Part shown: piece after piece, positions 8,166 to 15,803 of the stretch | Layout of the letters: the number at the start of each line of letters is the position of its first letter | Position numbering within the stretch: the first letter of the stretch is position 1 | NCBI GenBank assembly: GCA_030653365.1 | Contig: JAURZL010000011.1 | Location: forward strand, 186,001 to 250,000 | DNA length: 64,000 nucleotides | Direction of reading: 5' to 3' | DNA from: Anaerolineaceae bacterium | GTDB taxonomy: Bacteria > Chloroflexota > Anaerolineae > Anaerolineales > Anaerolineaceae | Made by a program: the position numbers and the translations under genes | Notes under the pieces: generated by a model | What the model was told of the DNA's origin: nothing | Databases searched by the model: none | Seen by the model: only the letters and a program-made list of their open reading frames with translations

Positions 8166-9503
8166 ATGGCAGCAGACAGCAATGATCAACCGGTTGAAAA
8201 ACCAGTGAAAAAACAACGACGTTGGCGCACTCTTTTTGCCTTGTCATTTGGTTATTTTATTGACCAGGGAGAAGGACAGACGATGTCAGTATTATTTCCT
8301 ACATTACAGGCATTATGGGGCTTGAGTTATACGAATTTAGGAACGATTGGTACTGTCAGGAGCATTTTACAGGCACTCAGTGCTCCGTTCTGGGGGTATG
8401 CTGCGGATCGATACTCACGAAAAAAAGTAATTTTGATTGGTACTGGATTATGGGGTATCTGGACAGCTGTTTGTGGTCTGACACAGGATTTTGGACAATT
8501 GTTGATCATCCGGGCAATTTCTGGAGTTGGATTAGGTTGTTTGATGCCAGCAACATTTTCGATTATGTCTGATACATTTCCTCCCAAGCAACGTGGAAGA
8601 GCGCTGGGAATTTTAGAAGCAATTGGGATTTTTGGGATTGTTTTTGGGACACTTGGGTTAGGACTGCTCGCCTCACCCACGCTATGGCGTTGGGGTTTTA
8701 TTTCGTTAGGATTGTTCAGTGTGGTCTCCGGTTTTGTAATTTGGTTTATGGTGGATGAACCGGTGCGGGGTGCTTCAGAGCCAGAGCTGATGGGAAAAAT
8801 AACTGCCGAAGATGCAGCAAAATACAAAATGAAATTAAGTGATATCCCTAAAGTTCTGAAAATTCCGACCATCTGGGTGGCGATTGCACAGGGTCTGGCT
8901 GGTTCGATGCCATGGGTCGTGATGGGATTGTATATCATCACCTGGTTTGTGAATGTGCGTGGATTAACCGAATCGCTCGCATCGGTTGCATTTGCCGGGA
9001 TTGTTGTCGGGACAGCAGCCTCGAATGTCATTGGTGGTTTTCTTGGAGATTGGGCTGAGTCAAAAAGTCCAAAATATGGTCGTACTGCAATTGGTCAATT
9101 TTCTATCATCATGGGAATACCTTTAACCTATATTCTGTTTACACAGACGGATAACTGGTCATTTGGTCAAATTGTTGCTTTATGCGCCGTAACTGCCTTG
9201 TTCATCAGTTGGCCGGGTAAAGGTGCCAAAGAGCCAATGATGCAGGGAGTCGTTCCGCCCGAGTTGCGTGGAACCGCCTTTGCAATGGTCACATTTATTG
9301 AAAGTGGTTTTGCAGCCTTTGCAGCCTATATTGCTGGTGTTCTGGCAGATTCGATTGGGTTTACCGAAGCAATGATCTGGACAATTCCTTTCCCATGGAT
9401 CATTTGTGCGGCTATCTTCACTTTATTCTATTGGGCTTATCCACGCGATTCAAAGATCCTGCGTGAGCAAATGCAGGCAAGAGCAATTGAATTGGAGCAA
9501 TAA
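8166..9503 (+). CDS. MFS transporter
   Basis: A 445-residue major facilitator with twelve predicted membrane helices. The loop 2-3 signature appears as GYAADRYSRKKV, with the second-half counterpart GGFLGDWAES; LIIRAISGVGLGCLMPATFSIMSD is the conserved helix-4/5 region. The substrate cannot be deduced. An in-frame ATG exists at 8118, but CCAGGAG at 8152-8158 places translation at 8166, which also gives a normal short cytoplasmic N terminus rich in Lys/Arg. It is a single-gene unit with its own promoter at 8059-8087 and a repeat-family hairpin (9634-9684) as probable terminator. Confidence 0.88.
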   Translation: MAADSNDQPVEKPVKKQRRWRTLFALSFGYFIDQGEGQTMSVLFPTLQALWGLSYTNLGTIGTVRSILQALSAPFWGYAADRYSRKKVILIGTGLWGIWTAVCGLTQDFGQLLIIRAISGVGLGCLMPATFSIMSDTFPPKQRGRALGILEAIGIFGIVFGTLGLGLLASPTLWRWGFISLGLFSVVSGFVIWFMVDEPVRGASEPELMGKITAEDAAKYKMKLSDIPKVLKIPTIWVAIAQGLAGSMPWVVMGLYIITWFVNVRGLTESLASVAFAGIVVGTAASNVIGGFLGDWAESKSPKYGRTAIGQFSIIMGIPLTYILFTQTDNWSFGQIVALCAVTALFISWPGKGAKEPMMQGVVPPELRGTAFAMVTFIESGFAAFAAYIAGVLADSIGFTEAMIWTIPFPWIICAAIFTLFYWAYPRDSKILREQMQARAIELEQ

Positions 9504-9603
9504 GCTTAAAACCTGAGTTTCTAAAATTAGTACCCTGAAGGCAGGTTTTACAACATCTGTATTATAAGGTCAGGCATATATGTTGAATCGGTTTGATCTT
9601 CGC

Positions 9604-9621
9604 CACGGATTGAAATCCGTG
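9604..9621. repeat. Dispersed palindromic repeat, module 1 (locus A)
   Basis: CACGGATTGAAATCCGTG, an 18-base near-perfect palindrome. It belongs to a family with members at 13435-13454 and 45632-45649 sharing the core ATGGATT..AATCCAT and flanks resembling GGTCTCCRCC. All copies sit downstream of plus-strand genes. Confidence 0.7.
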
Positions 9622-9633
9622 TCTGACAAATCC

Positions 9634-9684
9634 AAAACCAGCTGAAGCAGGTTGGATAATTGCAAACCTGCTTCAGCTGGTTTT
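9634..9684 (+). terminator. Repeat-family 20-bp hairpin, probable terminator (locus A)
   Basis: A perfect 20-base stem AAAACCAGCTGAAGCAGGTT (9634-9653) pairing with 9665-9684 across an 11-base loop and ending in TTTTCTTGTTT. A near-identical hairpin lies at 45570-45618 after gyrA. It terminates the MFS transcript by position and shape, and belongs to the dispersed repeat family. Confidence 0.75.
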
Positions 9685-9696
9685 CTTGTTTATGAG

Positions 9697-9716
9697 CCTG
9701 TGGTTTTAACCATAGG
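9697..9716. repeat. Dispersed palindromic repeat, module 3 (locus A)
   Basis: CCTGTGGTTTTAACCATAGG, an imperfect palindrome followed by cgacc. Its counterpart at locus C is 45538-45555 (CTGTGGTTCAAACCACAG). The remaining bases up to 9859 show no coding capacity. Confidence 0.55.
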
Positions 9717-9859
9717 CGACCTAGATCAATAACATCATCTCCAGGAATTGAAATTAATGGTTATAAGCGATTGCTAATCAATCAACTATTAATTCCCCGG
9801 AAATTGGTTTATCAGGCGAAAATTTAACCAATTTTTACTATATGGAATCAAATTTGCTT

Positions 9860-10387
9860 TCATCGATGTATCCTATTCTTAAATTCTTGGATGGGAAAAT
9901 GATTCCTGGAATGTCCACTGAAAACTGTTTGTTCCCGTAAACAAATGAAATATGACGACCATCTTTCTGCGGAGTTTTGAGCCTTTTGTACTTCTAATTC
10001 GCGATCAGCTTTTTTTGCACGGAAGCGGGATAGGATTGGTTTTCGGAAAACTACATAACCCATTAGAACCACAATGATAAAAAGGAAAATGTTCCTGGCC
10101 TCTGTCATATTTTGATTCAATGAAAATGAGGCAAATAACAAAAGAATGCCAAGAATTGTACCGATCAAAATATCCGGGGATAGAATCAACCAGATCGGAA
10201 GCCGTTCCAGGCTGGGTGGGGTAATGTTTCTTAAAATGAATTTACTTTGAGAAAAGTCAATATTGTATTTAGAAAAAAATGCTTGATCCTTTTCTATTAA
10301 TGCAAAGTAGAGTTCTTCAATCAAAACGATTTGATTTGTCTGATTGCAGACCGGGCAGTGGATTGTATGGTTCGCCATCATGGTCAT
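9860..10387 (-). CDS. Zinc-ribbon membrane protein, unknown function
   Basis: A 175-residue protein not assigned to a named family. Residues 9-12 are CPVC in HCPVCNQTNQI, a half zinc-ribbon; no second CxxC is present, so any metal site must be incomplete or shared in an oligomer. Two adjacent hydrophobic segments (about 68-87 and 94-112) are followed by a basic FRKPILSRFRAKKADRELEVQKAQ helix, implying cytoplasmic ends around a membrane hairpin. Its ATG overlaps the stop of the DUF2877 gene by ATGA, so the two are translationally coupled. Several in-frame ATGs (MTMM) leave the exact start open. Confidence 0.6.
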   Translation of the reverse strand: MTMMANHTIHCPVCNQTNQIVLIEELYFALIEKDQAFFSKYNIDFSQSKFILRNITPPSLERLPIWLILSPDILIGTILGILLLFASFSLNQNMTEARNIFLFIIVVLMGYVVFRKPILSRFRAKKADRELEVQKAQNSAERWSSYFICLREQTVFSGHSRNHFPIQEFKNRIHR

Positions 10388-11301
10388 GTAAAGTCCTTTT
10401 TGGTGTTGCGAAATGCTTTAATTGCCAGTTGTATCCCCAGGAAGATATCAGCACCGGATGAATTTCCCCAATGGGATAATTCAATCGCTTGATGATGAAA
10501 TGGGATCTCGTTGTTCATCAAAACATCACTTATCTCCTGAATGCGGGCATCTGCTTCGCCTTGAAGACCACAAGTGAAGAGGGTACTGCTGACTGCTGTA
10601 GTATTTTGCTGAAATTGGTCCAGAAGAGCTGGTTGAATCGATTGGATCCATTCAACCTCCTTAAACCAACGGTTGGTCATGAAAAATAAACCAGTCAAAA
10701 GATCATCACCAGAGGGAGTTAAACCTTTTCCGGAACCAACCAGGGTGGCTGCTGATTTTAAAACTTTTTCAGCGTCTTGCTCCGATAATGCCTGCCGGAT
10801 GTCCTGAATTTTTTTCCAGCTTTTTTGCAACCAGGGACTGTCCGGGAATGTGAACACTTCTCTTTTTAGGAAAGGTATTAGTAATGGAGCAAATCCCTGA
10901 TCATCCTTGAGCAAGCTTAATTGACTAGCTGCCTGCAGTATTCGCTGGTCCTGCTCAGCGATTGTTATTTGAAAATTAGGTATCGCGGGTGTAGACCAGA
11001 TTTGTAAATTATCGATCTCGACTTTTGAATTTGGGGTAGAGAGAGTCAGATGATGATCCTGAACCAGGATTTGAATGATATCTTCGCTTTTCCATGATTG
11101 AGGAAAACCGGCTTGATGGATCAGGTTTACCGGTCCAAAATGATTATATTTGGAAAGAAAGATAATTTTTTGGTCTTCTAGATGCAGAAATATGCCACCT
11201 GAAGTCACTCCCCAAACAACAGCTTCATTTGATTGCATGAGCCAATCGAAAGCAACTGTGCCAACAACTGAAGTGTTTGAAGAATAGGTTAATTCGGACA
11301 T
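10384..11301 (-). CDS. DUF2877 (AllH-like) protein
   Basis: A 305-residue cytoplasmic protein with the DUF2877 hallmark LVGSGKGLTPSGDDLLTGLF near residue 195 and a C-terminal HWGNSSGADIFLG. DUF2877 includes AllH, a component of the oxamate carbamoyltransferase (AllFGH) that ends anaerobic allantoin breakdown; the other subunits and allantoin genes are absent here, so a carbamoyl-transfer role is only a family hint. An in-frame ATG at 11349 exists, but AAGGAG upstream of MSELTYS makes 11301 the better start. The zinc-ribbon gene follows with a 4-base overlap. Confidence 0.78.
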   Translation of the reverse strand: MSELTYSSNTSVVGTVAFDWLMQSNEAVVWGVTSGGIFLHLEDQKIIFLSKYNHFGPVNLIHQAGFPQSWKSEDIIQILVQDHHLTLSTPNSKVEIDNLQIWSTPAIPNFQITIAEQDQRILQAASQLSLLKDDQGFAPLLIPFLKREVFTFPDSPWLQKSWKKIQDIRQALSEQDAEKVLKSAATLVGSGKGLTPSGDDLLTGLFFMTNRWFKEVEWIQSIQPALLDQFQQNTTAVSSTLFTCGLQGEADARIQEISDVLMNNEIPFHHQAIELSHWGNSSGADIFLGIQLAIKAFRNTKKDFT

Positions 11302-11511
11302 GTTGAGAATCTCTCCTTGATTAAACCATATTTTATAAGGAAGTTGCAATTTGAAATCAATTTCAAGGCAAGGATTGATTTATTTATTTGATCTCAACCA
11401 TACCCGTAAAAATTCTGACTATATTTTGGGGATAATGAAACCGATGAACCAAATGGAGAACTTTTAAGTTTTCTGGTGTTTAAATAACCAGTTCTTGTTT
11501 GCATGATTTGC

Positions 11512-11539
11512 TTGACTTTCGGGCAAAATCGTGCATAAT
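11512..11539 (+). promoter_or_regulatory. Sigma-70-type promoter of cyclase operon leader
   Basis: TTGACT (11512-11517) and CATAAT (11534-11539), spacer 16. It predicts a start near 11546, about 180 bases upstream of the cyclase gene, leaving a long leader that contains a terminator. Confidence 0.6.
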
Positions 11540-11635
11540 AAAAATGTAATATGTTATTGTCTGACAACTTTAATGGTATTCTTTTATGAAATTCTGGAGG
11601 TGTTGTAACTATCAAGTATTTATGATGGTCTAATT

Positions 11636-11667
11636 CGATACGGTTCTTTTATCGTATCGTTTTTTTT
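11636..11667 (+). terminator. Intrinsic terminator/attenuator in cyclase leader
   Basis: CGATACG (11636-11642) / CGTATCG (11653-11659) followed by eight T. It stands between the promoter at 11512 and the cyclase start at 11729, so it would either end a ~120-nt small RNA or act as an attenuator for the operon. Confidence 0.65.
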
Positions 11668-11728
11668 GTGAATTATTCGATGTTTTATACATTTGTGAAT
11701 AAAAAAAAATTAAAAAAGGAGATGAAAT

Positions 11729-12610
11729 ATGAAATTAATTGATCTAACAATTCCACTCGGAGTTGGTACACCCCCATGGCCAACCTATGAACCACTGCAG
11801 GTAAAATACAATAAACGTCTGGCACCGAATGGCGCAAATGGCCAGCTGCTCACACACTCCAACCATTTGGGAACACATCTGGATGGCGAAATTCACTTTT
11901 ATACGCCCGGTAAAGATATCGCACAGCTTGATATGGATTTCCTGGTCCACGATGCTGCGGTTGTAGATTTAAGTGATGTTGTTGCAGATTATGATGTGTA
12001 CACCAGTAAAATGATTGAAGAACGTGTTGAGGTAAAAGAAGGCGACATTTTGATCATTCACACAGGTTACCATCACTTCGGATGGGATCAGCCCACCGCC
12101 AATGAAATCCGCTACATGGTCATGCATCCTGGTCCAGGTGCTGAATTTGTCGAATGGGCAAAAGCTAAGAAATTACGTTGGATTGGTGTCGATTGTGGCA
12201 GTGCTGATCATCCGATGAATACGATTATCCGCAACTGGATGCCGCGGCAAACCGCGCAGGCGAAACGAGTCTTCCTAAAGAAATTAGGCGTGGAGTTGGA
12301 AGAGTTCTTTGATGATGACAAATACCAACAAATGCACATCAAAATGTTCCCAGATCACATCATCCATGCTGAATGTATTGGTGGAGATCTCGATCTGCTG
12401 CTCAACCGTCGTGTTCAGGTTGGATTCTTCCCCTGGCGCTTTGTAGATGGAGAAGCTTCCATCGGCCGATGTGTTGCGTTTGTTGATGATGCGGAATACG
12501 AAGAGCTCATGGCGAAGAAAGCAGCCATGCAGAAAACCAAACATGGTGACGCGATCAATCCTGCTCATGTTGACAGTCTAAATAAAATCAGCGCAGATAA
12601 CTTGAGCTGA
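11729..12610 (+). CDS. Cyclase family protein (kynurenine formamidase-like metal hydrolase)
   Basis: A 293-residue member of the cyclase/kynurenine formamidase superfamily. The metal-binding motif appears as HLGTHLDGEIHF near residue 47 (family form HxGTHxDxxxHF), with GDILIIHTGYHH and WIGVDCGSADHP further on and a late HAECIGG that supplies the remaining active-site face. Relatives hydrolyse cyclic amides or formamides (formylkynurenine, isatin); this protein is longer than KynB (~210) through a C-terminal extension. AAGGAGATGAAATATG gives a strong start. A GNAT-like gene follows 34 bases later with its own AAGGAGA, and a shared terminator at 13391 closes the operon. The substrate is unknown. 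Confidence 0.85.
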   Translation: MKLIDLTIPLGVGTPPWPTYEPLQVKYNKRLAPNGANGQLLTHSNHLGTHLDGEIHFYTPGKDIAQLDMDFLVHDAAVVDLSDVVADYDVYTSKMIEERVEVKEGDILIIHTGYHHFGWDQPTANEIRYMVMHPGPGAEFVEWAKAKKLRWIGVDCGSADHPMNTIIRNWMPRQTAQAKRVFLKKLGVELEEFFDDDKYQQMHIKMFPDHIIHAECIGGDLDLLLNRRVQVGFFPWRFVDGEASIGRCVAFVDDAEYEELMAKKAAMQKTKHGDAINPAHVDSLNKISADNLS

Positions 12611-12644
12611 TCTAAAACATATTAATGTAAAAAGGAGATTTATT

Positions 12645-13370
12645 GTGAAATACGAATTACCAACCAAAGCATCACAAGAAGTTTTAAGCATAGATGCCCG
12701 AGAAATCGAAGCCATATTACAAGGTCCCAAGCTGGACATTCCTCCATTTCCGGAAGCTATGCTGAAATTAAAAGATGGTCGTACCCTTTATATCCGCGAA
12801 GCAAAACTGGAAGAAGTTCCCGAAATGTTAGGGTACATGGAAAAACTGATGAAAGTTGACCATGACTTCTATGATATCGTTGGTTCCCGCGTTTACTCAG
12901 AAATTTTGGGTTGGAAACGAAAACGCCTCAAGGATGTCTACACCCTGGTTGGATTGGTCGATGGTGTATGGGCAGGTTTTGCCAATGGTCGTCTGATGAA
13001 TGAAGACATCAACATCAGTCTTCACACCATGGCTCTCATTCGTGGTGGTCGCATTGGTGCAGCCATGTACTATGCCAAAGCATTCTATGGTTTTGAAATC
13101 ATCAAGAACAAAGAATGGTGGGCAACCTATGAATCATACAATGGCTGGCTGCGTTGGGGTCTCGGAATGGCACAACCAAGCTATCCATGGCCGGATGTTC
13201 AACACGAACTTGGTGGTGCAAAAGTCTTCTATGTCACCAAGAAATACTGGGATTCAACCGTCAAAGATTATGTCCGTCAGATGGTTGGTGCCGATCTTGA
13301 CTTCAATGTGACCGATGAAGTGCGCAAAGCAAACGAAAAATTCGTTGTTCCTGAAGAAGTTCTGGTCTAA
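12645..13370 (+). CDS. Conserved hypothetical, GNAT-like fold suspected
   Basis: A 241-residue soluble protein starting at GTG behind AAAAAGGAGATTTATT. After ~50 residues the sequence LYIREAKLEEVPEMLGYM resembles the first strand-helix of GNAT acetyltransferases; VGLVDGVWAGFANGR, ISLHTMALIRGGRIG and the late EWWATYESYNGWLRWGL fit the order beta4, CoA-loop region and the final Tyr/Asn segment. The classical CoA loop (Q/RxxGxG/A) is only loosely met by RGGRIGAA, so the call is tentative. It is co-transcribed with the cyclase, so both likely act on the same small molecule. No transmembrane or signal segment is present. Confidence 0.45.
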   Translation: MKYELPTKASQEVLSIDAREIEAILQGPKLDIPPFPEAMLKLKDGRTLYIREAKLEEVPEMLGYMEKLMKVDHDFYDIVGSRVYSEILGWKRKRLKDVYTLVGLVDGVWAGFANGRLMNEDINISLHTMALIRGGRIGAAMYYAKAFYGFEIIKNKEWWATYESYNGWLRWGLGMAQPSYPWPDVQHELGGAKVFYVTKKYWDSTVKDYVRQMVGADLDFNVTDEVRKANEKFVVPEEVLV

Positions 13371-13390
13371 TTAATTACTCACACAAAAGG

Positions 13391-13418
13391 CAGGGAGCCA
13401 GCTGGCTCCCTGTTTTTT
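13391..13418 (+). terminator. Terminator of cyclase operon
   Basis: Perfect palindrome 13391-13412 (CAGGGAGCCAG / CTGGCTCCCTG) followed by seven T. Confidence 0.9.
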
Positions 13419-13434
13419 TGTTAATTGGTCTCCA

Positions 13435-13454
13435 CCATGGATTGAAATCCATGG
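13435..13454. repeat. Dispersed palindromic repeat (locus B)
   Basis: CCATGGATTGAAATCCATGG, preceded by GGTCTCCA. Same family as 9604-9621 and 45632-45649; here without the 20-bp hairpin module. Confidence 0.7.
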
Positions 13455-13470
13455 CTACCAAATTCAAAAC

Positions 13471-13495
13471 AAAAAAGACCAGGAAAATCCTGGCC
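13471..13495 (-). terminator. Terminator of nirS
   Basis: On the minus strand GGCCAGGA (13495-13488) pairs with TCCTGGTC (13484-13477) over a 3-base loop and is followed by TTTTTT. It lies just past the nirS stop. Confidence 0.85.
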
Positions 13496-13517
13496 TTTTG
13501 ATCGATATTTTTATTTT

Positions 13518-15590
13518 TTAGTAAATGTCATGGATGGTATTGTATACATTGAATTTGCCGGTGGGGGTAACCAGATCCTTAATTCTGGCAACTTCTTCCA
13601 GGGTTTTGTCATCATAAACAACAATTTCGCCAACCTCCCAAGGAATGTCGGCATTACCCCAAATGCTGACCCAGATTTCGGTACCCTGCATATTATATTC
13701 AAAATGGACTGCGCGTCCATAGCTTGCAGCTTCCCAGCATTTGTAGACTTCTTCCGGATTCTCTTTGGCAACCACGCAGATGGTTCGCGAGGTGGCAGGA
13801 TCAGGATGTAAGGTCATATCCACCCAAATCCAGGGGCTGTTAGGATGTGTCTTGATAAATAAACTACCAGAGCCTGGCAATTGTGTGGTTCTTACCACCT
13901 TCCAGGCATTTTCGGGATAGTTTACAGGATCAGTGCCAATGGAGGTGATGACACCTTCACCCAGGTGGGACGCACTCCAGACCGGACCAAATTCAGGATC
14001 AATCCAATTTGCCCCCCTGCCCGGATGTGGAATTCCCGCAACTTCGACCAAAGCTTCCAGTTTCCCTTCCAATGCATCAATAACAACAATTGTATTCATG
14101 TTGTTGGCCGCAACCAGGAAGTATCGTTTGGTGGAATCCCAACCTCCATCATGCAGGAATCGCTCTGCTTCGATCATTTTAATGGTTGGGTTAATCGGGT
14201 CAGCATAATTAACCATCCAGACCTGACCAGTTTCTTTGATATTGACAATCCATTCTGGTTTGAAATGGGATGCAACAATCGCGGCTACGCGTGGTTCCGG
14301 GTGGTATTCTTCTGTATCCCAGGTATAACTACGCGTACTGACAATTTTGAATGGTTCCAGGGTTTCACCATTGAGAATTACAAAGTGAGGTGGCCAGTAA
14401 CAACCAACGATCGCCAATTTATCTGTAAAATCCCCTAATTCGCCAGAGTATTTACTGGTTTCCACAGAACGGGCATCATAACAAAGCTGGGCTTCAGCAA
14501 CTTTGGTGGGGATTTCCGTCCAAAGATCAACCAAAGCTAATTTGCCATCCCGACCGATGGTATAAAGATAACGCCCAGTGGCAGAGTTTCTTGTGATATG
14601 GACAGCATATCCTGTATCGACATTGGCAACGACTTCGTAAGTATCCGCATCGATAACAGCGATCTGCCCGGCATCCCGCAAGGTGACTGCCATGAAATTT
14701 TCCCAATTGCGTGTGGTTTGCGGCTCGGTAGGACGATCTTCCACAGGTACCAAAAGCTTCCAGGAAGCCAGCATCTGATCTAATGACATTTCTGGGGGTT
14801 GTGGGGGTTCAATTTGCAGATATTCAGCCATTATTTCGGTTTCTTCTTTGGTCATGAAACCCTGGTTTCCCCAATCAGGCATCCCACGCGGCGTACCATT
14901 GAAGATGATGGCTGCCAGCGCCAGGGTACCTTTCGGTTGCATCAGGTCGGGTGTTAATGCCGGACCAGTAGCACCTTTTCTCAAAGTACCATGACAACCC
15001 GCACAACGTTCAAAGTAAACCTGTTTCGCCCATTCAATGTCTTCATCAATTATGCCAACGACAGGCACTTCTGCGGGTTCATCCACTGTAATGGGTTCGG
15101 AAAATTCCAAACCAGGTAACTGGGCCATGAAATTGATCATTGCATCTATTTCTTCATCATTTAAAGTGCCATCTGAATAGGAAGGCATTAATCCAGGCGA
15201 ACAGGTTCCACCCGGACATTCAGTGGAGATGTGTGCGTTTGGATCTACTAATGCTTCCTTCAAAAATTCAAGGACTGTGTTGGCTGTTCCCATGTAATGA
15301 GAGCTGGACAGTTGTTCTTCAGCCTTTGTTCCAATTTCTGATAGATCCGGTCCAATGGTTCCCACAGCATTCTCAACTCCAGGGATCACATGGCAGGCAA
15401 TACAGCCACCTTTTTGAAAGGCATTGGCAGCTAGCGTTAAATCATTCTCCGAGTCAATCGGTTCTTCTGCCTCTTCAATTTCAGCGGTTGGTGCAATTGG
15501 TTCGGTTGTTAAAACTGGTGTTGACTTTGAACATGCTGCTAATAGTAATAAAACCATTAACACAAACAGCGTTTTTATATAAATTTTCAT
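13518..15590 (-). CDS. nirS: Cytochrome cd1 nitrite reductase with extra N-terminal cytochrome c domain, lipoprotein
   Basis: A 690-residue exported nitrite reductase (nitrite to nitric oxide). Residues 1-20 are a lipoprotein signal ending LAAC with Cys20. A first c-type domain has C63-IA-C66-H67; the second, C196-AG-C199-H200 with GTLRKGATGPALTPDL and the GMPDWG loop, is the domain normally present in NirS. The d1 propeller begins near 300: GYAVHITRNSATGRYLY places the expected d1-iron His at 331, and the conserved YHPEPRVAA (His430) and FLHDGGWDS (His480) blocks are intact, as is the C-terminal TPTGKFNVYNT. Ordinary NirS is ~560-600 residues and soluble, so the extra heme domain and lipid anchor are unusual. 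GGAGGAAAGAG precedes the ATG. No heme-d1 synthesis genes lie in the window. Confidence 0.93.
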   Translation of the reverse strand: MKIYIKTLFVLMVLLLLAACSKSTPVLTTEPIAPTAEIEEAEEPIDSENDLTLAANAFQKGGCIACHVIPGVENAVGTIGPDLSEIGTKAEEQLSSSHYMGTANTVLEFLKEALVDPNAHISTECPGGTCSPGLMPSYSDGTLNDEEIDAMINFMAQLPGLEFSEPITVDEPAEVPVVGIIDEDIEWAKQVYFERCAGCHGTLRKGATGPALTPDLMQPKGTLALAAIIFNGTPRGMPDWGNQGFMTKEETEIMAEYLQIEPPQPPEMSLDQMLASWKLLVPVEDRPTEPQTTRNWENFMAVTLRDAGQIAVIDADTYEVVANVDTGYAVHITRNSATGRYLYTIGRDGKLALVDLWTEIPTKVAEAQLCYDARSVETSKYSGELGDFTDKLAIVGCYWPPHFVILNGETLEPFKIVSTRSYTWDTEEYHPEPRVAAIVASHFKPEWIVNIKETGQVWMVNYADPINPTIKMIEAERFLHDGGWDSTKRYFLVAANNMNTIVVIDALEGKLEALVEVAGIPHPGRGANWIDPEFGPVWSASHLGEGVITSIGTDPVNYPENAWKVVRTTQLPGSGSLFIKTHPNSPWIWVDMTLHPDPATSRTICVVAKENPEEVYKCWEAASYGRAVHFEYNMQGTEIWVSIWGNADIPWEVGEIVVYDDKTLEEVARIKDLVTPTGKFNVYNTIHDIY

Positions 15591-15723
15591 ATTTTCTCTT
15601 TCCTCCGTAAATCTCTTAATGGTAAATTATTTTTGGAAATGATAAATGTGATGAAAAATGACCTGATTATTCCAGAATAAATCAGACATTTTTTACATTA
15701 TAGGTCTTATTTGAGTAAAATGC

Positions 15724-15739
15724 ATTAACTTAAGTTAAT
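15724..15739. promoter_or_regulatory. Perfect 16-bp palindrome upstream of nirS
   Basis: ATTAACTTAAGTTAAT, exact two-fold symmetry, centred ~140 bases before the nirS start. The TTAAC-N4-GTTAA layout has the spacing of Crp/Fnr-family sites (TTGAT-N4-ATCAA, or TTGAC-N4-GTCAA for HcpR). It is a candidate oxygen- or NO-responsive operator; the regulator is not in the window. Confidence 0.35.
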
Positions 15740-15803
15740 CGCCAGAATATTGATGGACTACTTCACAAGAACAAAATAGATGTAAAAGTGATACTTATCT
15801 TTA

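Noticed and set aside
8327-9031. 234-codon minus-strand frame inside the MFS gene
   Set aside because: Pro/Ala/Ser-rich low-complexity translation opposite a well-supported transporter; no ribosome-binding site or domain.
11540-11728. Known riboswitch class in the cyclase leader
   Set aside because: I could not match the leader to any aptamer consensus I know; only promoter and terminator are reported.
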